Source: Arcicella rigui (GTDB lineage: Bacteria > Bacteroidota > Bacteroidia > Cytophagales > Spirosomataceae). From it: a stretch of DNA of 47,990 nt. Under the pieces are notes generated by a model, which did not search any database, was not told the DNA's origin, and was given only the letters and a program-made list of their open reading frames with translations. Shown piece after piece: positions 42,430-47,990 of this stretch. The DNA lies in the NCBI RefSeq assembly GCF_034929435.1, contig NZ_JAYFUM010000033.1, forward strand, positions 1-47,990, read 5' to 3'. Each line of letters begins with the position of its first letter. Position 1 is the stretch's first letter. The position numbers were made by a program, and so were the translations under genes.

Positions 42430-43173
42430 ATGAAAATAAATTGCCTAATTATTGACGATGAACAGGCCGCCATTGATATTCTTACAAGTTACGTTAGTAG
42501 TATTCCATCTTTAAACCTTGTTGCTACTTCACTGAACCCTCTGGAAGCACTGGAAATTGTTCACTCACAAAAAATTGACTTAGTTTTTATAGACATTCAC
42601 ATGCCCGAACTATCGGGGCTGAGTTTTATCAAATTGGTAAAAACCAAGTGTAAGTTTATCCTTACCACAGCTTACAAACAATACGCTATTGAAGGCTTTG
42701 ACAACAACGCTGTTGATTATTTAATCAAACCAATTGCCTTTGAGCGATTCTTGCAAGCTCTTCAAAAAGTACAAATTCCTGCTACGCCAACGATTCCAGT
42801 AAATGAAGGAAATCAGACAAGTACAAAGTCGGATAATTTTATTTTTGTAAAGACCGACAACCGTATTCAGCGTATCAATTTGGCTGATATTTTATTTATT
42901 GAAGGGCTGGGAAATTACGTTACGATTCATACCGAAAAAGGTAAGTACATTACGCTATTGAATGTAAAAGACTTGGAAGAATCTCTGCCTTCCGAGCAGT
43001 TTACTCGTGTGCATCGCTCTTATATTATTTCATTAAGTAAGATAGAATTTATTGAAGGCAACCACATTTATTTAGACAAAGACTTGAACATTCCGCTTGG
43101 CGATACCTACAAAAATCAGCTTTGGGCAATTTTGGATGGTAAAACTATTACAGGAAAAAGGTCTTTTTTTTAA
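42430..43173 (+). CDS. LytTR-family response regulator
   Basis: The 247-aa product has a receiver domain (MKINCLIIDDEQAAIDILTS, acidic pocket at 9-10, phosphorylation site Asp55 in LVFIDIHMPELSG, then LTTAYKQYAIEGF and the Lys of DYLIKPIAFE). A C-terminal LytTR DNA-binding domain follows (about 135-243; NFIFVKTDNRIQRINLADIL, then VTIHTEKGKYITLLNVKDLE and VHRSYIISLSKIEFIEGNHIYL). It is the cognate regulator of the two kinase genes upstream. Target genes are not visible. Confidence 0.94.
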   Translation: MKINCLIIDDEQAAIDILTSYVSSIPSLNLVATSLNPLEALEIVHSQKIDLVFIDIHMPELSGLSFIKLVKTKCKFILTTAYKQYAIEGFDNNAVDYLIKPIAFERFLQALQKVQIPATPTIPVNEGNQTSTKSDNFIFVKTDNRIQRINLADILFIEGLGNYVTIHTEKGKYITLLNVKDLEESLPSEQFTRVHRSYIISLSKIEFIEGNHIYLDKDLNIPLGDTYKNQLWAILDGKTITGKRSFF

Positions 43174-43262
43174 GTTAAAGCAGAAAAGCATCGGAATAAA
43201 AATACAAGTTGTAACAATCTTTCCGACCTTTGCCAAAATTTTTCAACGACTTAAAATCATTT

Positions 43263-43889
43263 ATGAGACCAGACCAACGACCGTTTATCGTAGGCATTAC
43301 TGGAGGAAGTGCTTCGGGAAAAACATTATTTCTCAATCAACTACTTCAATCTTTTACAAATGAAGAAATCTGTTTGATTTCTCAAGACAACTATTATCGC
43401 AACAGACATGAACAAGTAGTTGACCAACACGGTTATATCAACTTCGACGAACCAGAATCTTTAGATTTACATCAATACGCCCTTGATATTGAAACCATTC
43501 GTTCAGGACAAGCTTTCCAACGCAAAGAATATACTTTTAACAATCCTGATATTATTCCCAAAATCATCACTTATTCGCCCAAACCCATTATTGTTGTAGA
43601 AGGGCTTTTTGTGTTTTATTATAAAGAAATTGCCGATTTGTTGGATTTAAAAATCTTTGTTGATGCCAAAAGTAAACTTCGTTTAAACCGTCGTATCGAG
43701 CGTGATGCCAAAGAGCGTGGCTATGGTCAAAAAGAAGATGTACTCTACCGTTGGGACAACCACGTTGAACCAGCATTTAAGAAATACGTAAAACCCTACC
43801 GTAAAACCTCTGATATTGTTATTCCCAACAATATTCATTTTGAAAAAGGTTTAGAAATTTTAGTTAGCTATTTAAAGCATAAGCTTTAG
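43263..43889 (+). CDS. udk: Uridine kinase family protein
   Basis: The start at 43263 (MRPDQRPFIVGITGGSASGK) is preferred; the in-frame codon at 43230 is a TTG. The 208-aa protein has a P-loop GITGGSASGKT near residues 12-22 and ISQDNYYRNRHEQVVDQHGY near 43-62. NFDEPESLDLHQYALDI and IIVVEGLFVFYYKEIADLLDLKIFVDA follow, then RLNRRIERDAKERGYGQKEDVL with the lid arginines. Uridine/cytidine phosphorylation in pyrimidine salvage is expected. It closes the regulator segment and precedes the repeat-rich region. Confidence 0.9.
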   Translation: MRPDQRPFIVGITGGSASGKTLFLNQLLQSFTNEEICLISQDNYYRNRHEQVVDQHGYINFDEPESLDLHQYALDIETIRSGQAFQRKEYTFNNPDIIPKIITYSPKPIIVVEGLFVFYYKEIADLLDLKIFVDAKSKLRLNRRIERDAKERGYGQKEDVLYRWDNHVEPAFKKYVKPYRKTSDIVIPNNIHFEKGLEILVSYLKHKL

Positions 43890-44239
43890 GGATTTGGGAT
43901 GTCAGATTTCGGCTATCGGATTTCGGATGTCAGACTTTGTTTTTTGCCGTTGCCCGTGTCATCACGGGCAACATAATAATTCTCTCGCTCCAAATTGGAG
44001 GAAAGAATTTCAGCCCATCATTTTGTCGGATTTCGGCTATCGGATGTCGGATTTCAGATTTTGTTTTTTCCGTTTTTTGCCGTTGCCCGTGTCATCACTG
44101 GCAATACAATAATTCTCTCACTCCCATTTGCAGAAAGGAATTTCAGCCCATCATTTTATCGGATGTCGGATTTCAGATTTTGTTTTTTTCGTTTTTTGCC
44201 GTTGCCCGTGTCATCACGGGCAACATAATTCTCTCGCTC
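43890..44239. repeat. Three hairpin units of the composite element
   Basis: GTTGCCCGTG pairs with CACGGGCAAC around TCAT at 43949-43972 and 44201-44224, and in a weaker form at 44082-44105. Spacing is 133 then 119 bases. Between units are TAATTCTCTCGCTCCAAATTG and GGATTTCGGATGTCGGATTT words. A related single unit is at 46454-46477. ORFs across here are repeat read-through. Confidence 0.85.
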
Positions 44240-44567
44240 CAAATTGCAGGAAGGTTTCATCGCACAATATTTTGCTCCTGCAAATTGCAGGAAGGTTTCA
44301 TCGCACAATATTTTGTTCCCGCAAATTGCAGGAAGGTTTCATCGCTTGATGTTTTGCCCCCGCAAGTTGCAGGAAGGTTTCATCGCCCAATGTTTTGCTC
44401 TCGCAAATTGCAGGAAGGTTTCATCACACAATGTTTTGCTCCCGCAAATTGCAGGAAGGTTTCATCGCCCAATGTTTTGCTCCTGCAAATTGCAGGAAGG
44501 TTTCATCACACAATGTTTTGCTCCTGCAAATTGCAGGAAGGTTTCATCGCACAATGTTTTGCTCCTA
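44240..44567. repeat. 41-bp tandem repeat, eight copies
   Basis: Eight consecutive 41-bp units begin CAAATTGCAGGAAGGTTTCA and end GCTCCTG or a close variant, at 44240, 44281, 44322, 44363, 44404, 44445, 44486 and 44527. Units differ by a few substitutions with no length change. Each contains an imperfect TGCAGGAAG / TTTGCTCCTGCA half-site. The single related unit near 46498-46520 suggests copy number varies between elements. Since 41 is not a multiple of three and there are no stops, all three frames stay open here. Confidence 0.93.
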
Positions 44568-44570
44568 AAT

Positions 44571-44634
44571 ACTCATGGCATGAATTATATTTTATTTGGA
44601 GAATGTACAAACCACTGTCATTCATGCCATGAGT
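44571..44634. repeat. CTCATGGCATGAA palindrome, copy 1
   Basis: ACTCATGGCATGAAT (44571-44585) and ATTCATGCCATGAGT (44620-44634) form a 15-bp stem around a 34-nt loop. A matching copy is at 46527-46590 and a shorter-loop one at 17860-17892. Confidence 0.9.
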
Positions 44635-44660
44635 GGCACAACCCAAAAGCCAAATAGAAA

Positions 44661-44750
44661 CCCTAAATACCGTTTAATAAATTTTTGAGCGAAAGCTATT
44701 GCTGAATTTTAATGTTAGTTTTTAATTTGATATTTTAGGGCTTGAAAGGT
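44661..44750. repeat. 90-bp core of the composite element, copy 1
   Basis: Identical at every base to 46616-46705. It starts CCCTAAATA and has TATTTTAGGG near its end, so the outer bases can pair. It contains a candidate promoter (TTG at 44699-44701, 20 nt, TTAATTTG at 44722-44729). The next ATG is 91 nt after its end. Confidence 0.92.
44699..44729 (+). promoter_or_regulatory. Candidate promoter inside the 90-bp core
   Basis: TTG, 20-nt spacer, TTAATTTG differs from TAnnTTTG by one base. The same sequence is present in the second core copy (about 46654-46684). It would give a leader of roughly 105 nt before each downstream start codon. Confidence 0.45.
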
Positions 44751-44841
44751 TATCTATTGTAAGACTACAATGGTATCTCAATACTATCGCATATTTTAAG
44801 TAGCATCTAAGTAGCCGTTGTAACAACTTAAAAATTAACAA

Positions 44842-45093
44842 ATGAATAAGATTGAAATCTTTGAACAAGAACTTAAAAATGGAGACAGCACAGTAGGTAA
44901 AGTTGCTATTCTTCGTGGTGGACTGAACACTGACAACCCGACCGCAATTATGAATGACGCTGTTTCTACTTATGTTGGAACAAAAGGTTATAACGAATTC
45001 ATAGAAGTTTTCCTTGACAATCCTTGGGTAAGGGTAGTAGTTAGTGGAATAAACGAACTTGACTATAAAGAATTCAAAAACCAAAAATTATGA
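44842..45093 (+). CDS. 83-aa protein, partner of the nuclease-like gene
   Basis: I do not recognise a family. The 83-aa product reads MNKIEIFEQELKNGDSTVGK, then VAILRGGLNTDNPTAIMNDA and ends INELDYKEFKNQKL. It looks like a small mixed alpha/beta protein with no signal or membrane segment. Its stop overlaps the start of the next gene by 4 bases (ATGA), indicating coupled synthesis. In such pairs a short first protein is often an antidote or adaptor, but nothing in the sequence proves this. Confidence 0.7.
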   Translation: MNKIEIFEQELKNGDSTVGKVAILRGGLNTDNPTAIMNDAVSTYVGTKGYNEFIEVFLDNPWVRVVVSGINELDYKEFKNQKL

Positions 45094-45836
45094 TGACAAA
45101 GGATGTAAATGTAAATCAATTGGCGAATGCCGTTATGTGGTGGCTAAGTTACACATCAGCAGTTGGACGTAATTATGTTCTTAGTGAAGGCTCAATTAAG
45201 TTCCCCGTTTCTGAATATTTAGAAAGGTCAACTATTGATGAAATTGAACTAGAATATGGTCACCCAAAACTTTCACGAAAACGGTTTGACTTATTTTTCA
45301 AAAAAAACTCAGCAGAAAAAATATTTTTTGAATTTAAGTATATAAAAAATGGCTCTACAAGGACACAAGATGAGAAACAAAGAGTATTTAACGACCTAAT
45401 GAGGTTGCATTTAATTCATGACACAGACAATAAAGCATACTTCCTAATCTGTGGCAATCAAAGTGACTTCATCAAAGACTTTCAGAAAATTAGTCCCAAC
45501 AAAGATCAATTTATAACACCAAGGCAAAAAGATTCTTTGCCTACAAAAATTATTTCAGAAGGCTTTTATACAAAATGGTTTAGCTTTGATGCAAATTTAC
45601 CAGACAAAGAAATTGACTTAAATGATACCGTTAAGGAATACAAAGACATATATGATTTGTTTTTTAAAGAATATGCTGGCCCACACTTAGCTAAAACAAT
45701 GACTGCTTTAGATAGACCTGATAGAATTAAGACTAGTCTGGTTTTTTTATCTGGCAACTTAGAGCAACCAACTGGACTTTTTCAACCCGCTAAAATTGGT
45801 ATATGGGAAATATCAAAAGCCTCCAACTATTCTTAG
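45090..45836 (+). CDS. Predicted PD-(D/E)XK nuclease-like protein
   Basis: The 248-aa product has no family I can name, but residues about 50-95 fit a restriction-endonuclease-like core. RKRFDLFFKKNSAEKIFFEF gives an Asp followed about 15 residues later by EFK (FFEFKYIK), and DEKQRVFNDLMRLHLIHD is a helix placed as in such folds. AYFLICGNQSDFIKDF continues the sheet. The remaining half (LPTKIISEGFYTKWFSFDANL, KTSLVFLSGNLEQPTG) is unassigned. Overlap with the 83-aa gene and enclosure by direct repeats suggest an accessory or defence-type module. Confidence 0.65.
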   Translation: MMTKDVNVNQLANAVMWWLSYTSAVGRNYVLSEGSIKFPVSEYLERSTIDEIELEYGHPKLSRKRFDLFFKKNSAEKIFFEFKYIKNGSTRTQDEKQRVFNDLMRLHLIHDTDNKAYFLICGNQSDFIKDFQKISPNKDQFITPRQKDSLPTKIISEGFYTKWFSFDANLPDKEIDLNDTVKEYKDIYDLFFKEYAGPHLAKTMTALDRPDRIKTSLVFLSGNLEQPTGLFQPAKIGIWEISKASNYS

Positions 45837-45949
45837 AATCTCCTTATCATAAGTGCTAAAACAAGAAAAAAGCGTCAAACTCAAAATATATTGAGCCAGA
45901 AAACAAAAAGAAGACACAAGCTTATTATTAACTTATAAACAAACAAAAA

Positions 45950-46348
45950 ATGGCACAAAAAACATCATCAGCATTCGTTGCAGCATCTTGGGTAGCATTA
46001 GGTACAGGAATTATTGGTTATTTAGCTGGTCTTTTTGGTTCGGATATGCTCTTGAATGAAAAAGGCTATTATTTCACCGTTTTAATGTTTGGGCTATTCG
46101 CTGTGGTTTCGCTTCAAAAAAGTGTGAGAGACAGACTTGACGGTTACCCCGTAACAGACATTTATTACAACATTTGCTGGTTTGCGACCATTTTATCTAT
46201 TGCTTTACTTATCATAGGGCTTTGGAATGCTACATTATTACCAAGTGAGAAAGGATTTTATGCTTTTGCTTTCTTATTAGGCATCTTTGGAGCGATTGCG
46301 GTTCAAAAAAATACAAGAGATAATTTACCAACCAATAAACCTGAATAG
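45950..46348 (+). CDS. YiaA/B-type inner-membrane protein
   Basis: The 132-aa product has four hydrophobic segments arranged as two copies of a two-helix unit (FVAASWVALGTGIIGYLAGLF with YYFTVLMFGLFAVVSLQKSVRD, then YYNICWFATILSIALLIIGLW with FYAFAFLLGIFGAIAVQKNTRD). This matches the YiaA/YiaB two-helix family. Function in the family is unknown. It sits inside the repeat-bounded cassette, 113 bases after the nuclease-like gene, and ends in a hairpin. Confidence 0.88.
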   Translation: MAQKTSSAFVAASWVALGTGIIGYLAGLFGSDMLLNEKGYYFTVLMFGLFAVVSLQKSVRDRLDGYPVTDIYYNICWFATILSIALLIIGLWNATLLPSEKGFYAFAFLLGIFGAIAVQKNTRDNLPTNKPE

Positions 46349-46356
46349 CAATAACA

Positions 46357-46386
46357 TTCCTGTTCCAAATATTTTTGGAACAGGAA
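46357..46386 (+). terminator. Hairpin after the YiaA/B-type gene
   Basis: TTCCTGTTCCAAA (46357-46369) pairs perfectly with TTTGGAACAGGAA (46374-46386). There is no strong T-run, so termination is likely but not certain. Confidence 0.65.
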
Positions 46387-46448
46387 ATAAATTTATCCTC
46401 CTCCCTCCCACTCTTCTAAGAATAAAACCAAAAAGAATATCAAACTCT

Positions 46449-46590
46449 TTGCCGTTGCCCGTTTCATCACGGACAACATAATAATTCTCTTACTCCAAAT
46501 TGCAGAAAGGCTTCATGCTCATAAATACTCATGGCATGAATTATATTTTATTTAGAGAATGGACAAACTTCTGTCATTCATGCCATGAGT
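46449..46590. repeat. Composite element, copy 2, left part
   Basis: Contains one GTTGCCCGT hairpin unit (46454-46477), one truncated 41-bp-type unit (about 46498-46520) and the ACTCATGGCATGAAT / ATTCATGCCATGAGT palindrome (46527-46541 with 46576-46590). The order of parts is the same as in copy 1, where there are three and eight units of the first two. Confidence 0.88.
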
Positions 46591-46615
46591 GGCACAAACA
46601 AAAGCTAAATTGAAA

Positions 46616-46705
46616 CCCTAAATACCGTTTAATAAATTTTTGAGCGAAAGCTATTGCTGAATTTTAATGTTAGTTTTTAATTTGATATTTTAGGGCTTGA
46701 AAGGT
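46616..46705. repeat. 90-bp core of the composite element, copy 2
   Basis: Identical to 44661-44750. The following ATG (46799) is 93 nt after its end, against 91 nt in copy 1. The sequence between core and ATG is unrelated in the two copies. Confidence 0.92.
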
Positions 46706-46798
46706 AGTCTATTGAAAAAATACAAAAATGTAGTACTTCCTATCGTGACCACTTGTGAGCTGTTATCTAATGACACCTCTTAAAAATTGAAAATTATT

Positions 46799-47590
46799 AT
46801 GGGACTATTTGACTTCTTCAAAAAGAAAGAAAAACCAGAAGAGACTAAAAGAAATGATGTTATTCTTGCCATGCCAATGTTCAACAATGGCGAAATCGTT
46901 GACTTTGAAAAAGTTACAGCCTATTTGAAAAGTAACTGGAACACCGCAATATCAGACATTAATGAAGACGGTAGAGCTATTACATTTTCAATACAAGGCG
47001 AAACTGCTGCCATTGCGACAATGCCTGTGCAGATTCCATTCGACGATATTAAGGGGACAGCCCAATATGCTTATAACTGGACAAGTGCTGAAAAAGACTT
47101 GGAAAACCACAACTCACATGCTTTTGTAACAATCGTTTCGAGCAATAATAGCGAAGTAGAACGATTTAAAATTTTGACTAAGATTTTATCCTCTATCATC
47201 GCAACAAGTAATTGTTTGGGCATTTATCAAGGCTCTCAATCTTTACTAATTCCAAGAAAACAGTACCTTAGCAGTGCAGAGGAATTAAAATCAAACCAAA
47301 TTCCTGTTGACTTATGGATTTATATTGGACTACGAAAAGGGAAAGACGGGAATAGTGCCTACACTTATGGACTAACAGCCTTTGGAAAACTTGAAATGGA
47401 AATCATCAACTCAAAGCTTGCTTTAGAAGAATTACATAGTTTTTTAAATAATATCTGTGCATACGTAATAGAAAGCGATGTAACCTTTAGAAGTGGTGAA
47501 ACATTAGGTTACACAGCCGAACAAAAAATCAGAATTAGTAAGTCAAGCGGACAATTTGTAGAAGGACAAACTTTAAAACTTGAAATGTAA
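46799..47590 (+). CDS. DUF4261 domain protein
   Basis: The ATG at 46799 (MGLFDFFKKKEKPEETKRND) is used; a TTG at 46787 would add four residues. The 263-aa protein has the DUF4261 pattern: VILAMPMFNNGEIVDFEKVT, then ISDINEDGRAITFSIQGETA, IATMPVQIPFDDIKGTAQYA and GIYQGSQSLLIPRKQYLSSA. Members are soluble proteins of unknown function, often in accessory or stress-type islands. No signal peptide. It is the first gene after the second composite element and is preceded by its promoter-like core. Confidence 0.85.
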   Translation: MGLFDFFKKKEKPEETKRNDVILAMPMFNNGEIVDFEKVTAYLKSNWNTAISDINEDGRAITFSIQGETAAIATMPVQIPFDDIKGTAQYAYNWTSAEKDLENHNSHAFVTIVSSNNSEVERFKILTKILSSIIATSNCLGIYQGSQSLLIPRKQYLSSAEELKSNQIPVDLWIYIGLRKGKDGNSAYTYGLTAFGKLEMEIINSKLALEELHSFLNNICAYVIESDVTFRSGETLGYTAEQKIRISKSSGQFVEGQTLKLEM

Positions 47591-47612
47591 ATAGATTTTA
47601 TTAGGTAATGAC

Positions 47613-47990
47613 ATGAGCTTCAAAGATACATTTAACAATTGTAAGCAATTAATACCAAACATCTTTTTAGCCTTTTATTGCTTAGATACCATTCTAACAG
47701 CCATGGAAGGCACAATAGTAATGGCAAATGAAGTCTATGAATTTGAGTTGACTATACAGCATTATCTTGCTTTTTTGGTGCTAATTATCAACTTTCTGAT
47801 ATTTTTCTTTTATAAATCTTTTTATAAGTATAGTTTACTTTCCACTATTTTGTTGGGGCTTTTTAATGTAATTAGGCTTTCCTTGAAAATTGTTTTTCAA
47901 TATTCATTTATAATAAAATCCACTCATGTTGTGGGTGGATTTTTCATTTCATTTGATGCGATTTATTTGAAAAATACAATTTTATTCACA
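47613..47990 (+). CDS. Partial membrane protein, runs off the window
   Basis: An ATG at 47613 opens a frame that continues without a stop to the last base (126 codons). The product has at least three hydrophobic segments (LIPNIFLAFYCLDTILTAME, YLAFLVLIINFLIFFFYKSF, SLLSTILLGLFNVIRLSLKI). No family is recognised. It starts 22 bases after the DUF4261 stop and is probably co-transcribed with it. The C-terminus lies outside the window. Confidence 0.65.
   Translation, partial: MSFKDTFNNCKQLIPNIFLAFYCLDTILTAMEGTIVMANEVYEFELTIQHYLAFLVLIINFLIFFFYKSFYKYSLLSTILLGLFNVIRLSLKIVFQYSFIIKSTHVVGGFFISFDAIYLKNTILFT

Noticed and set aside
44240..44567. CRISPR array
   Set aside because: The 41-bp units abut directly, with no unique spacers between them.
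43937..44657. Long overlapping ORFs in all + frames across the 41-bp repeats, with peptides like IAGRFH repeated.
   Set aside because: A 41-bp unit without stops opens all three frames at once. No start or ribosome site fits, and the translated repeat shows no known family.
44566..46712. Integron attC sites
   Set aside because: No R'/R'' core (RYYYAAC / GTTRRRY) is convincing, no integrase is in the window, and the repeat is identical rather than structurally conserved.

Overview
The window comes from a low-GC member of the Bacteroidota, probably of the Cytophagales. The evidence is protein style (OmpA/PD40 proteins, DUF2807 lipoprotein, LytS/LytTR two-component genes, DUF983, long Ddl-like ligase, KdsA/MurB) and promoters of the Bacteroidota type (TTG or TTTG, about 17-20 nt, then TAnnTTTG). 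Genus cannot be fixed from the sequence alone. No rRNA, tRNA or CRISPR array was seen.

Layout: 1-1830 holds an AT-rich pair of + strand genes (a small SAM methyltransferase overlapping a winged-helix protein of unknown role). 1842-4625 is a minus-strand block: PLP enzyme, Nudix hydrolase, and a zeta-toxin-like P-loop gene broken by a one-base frameshift, with a 49-aa partner. A partial copy of the Nudix gene start lies on the far side of this toxin-like cassette, which suggests insertion. 4625-13000 carries envelope and housekeeping genes (DUF2807 lipoprotein, Nif3-like protein, zinc-ribbon coiled-coil protein, TPR protein, small outer-membrane protein, PD40-OmpA protein, GT-C-like membrane protein). 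13026-20779 is a surface-glycan cluster on one strand: FkbM methyltransferase, GT2, Wzx-like flippase, GT4, FkbM, GT4, GT2. 21228-22129 is gene-free and holds a REP-like hairpin array with a 70-bp period.

22130-26684 (minus) holds a sugar isomerase/epimerase and a Gfo/Idh/MocA oxidoreductase separated by a four-helix-bundle gene, then a secreted deacetylase-like protein and a SPOR lipoprotein. 26685-32300 has murB, kdsA, a secreted NucA-type nuclease and gyrB. 32587-39803 (minus) contains purH, a five-gene rhodanese/DUF2892/OsmC/DUF983 operon, a Ddl-like ligase with a duplicated partial N-domain, an Nfu-type iron-sulfur protein and Mrp. 39939-43889 (plus) contains two overlapping LytS-family kinases that have each lost different catalytic motifs, a LytTR response regulator and a uridine kinase.

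43890-47990 is the accessory, most unusual part. A composite intergenic element (hairpin units, a 41-bp tandem repeat in eight copies, a CTCATGGCATGA palindrome and a 90-bp core) occurs twice, and the 90-bp core is identical in both copies. Between them lie an 83-aa protein overlapping a predicted PD-(D/E)XK nuclease-like protein, and a YiaA/B-type membrane protein. In each copy the core ends 91-93 nt upstream of the next start codon and contains a plausible promoter. The second copy is followed by a DUF4261 gene and a membrane protein that runs off the window. The block looks like an exchangeable cassette bounded by promoter-bearing direct repeats.
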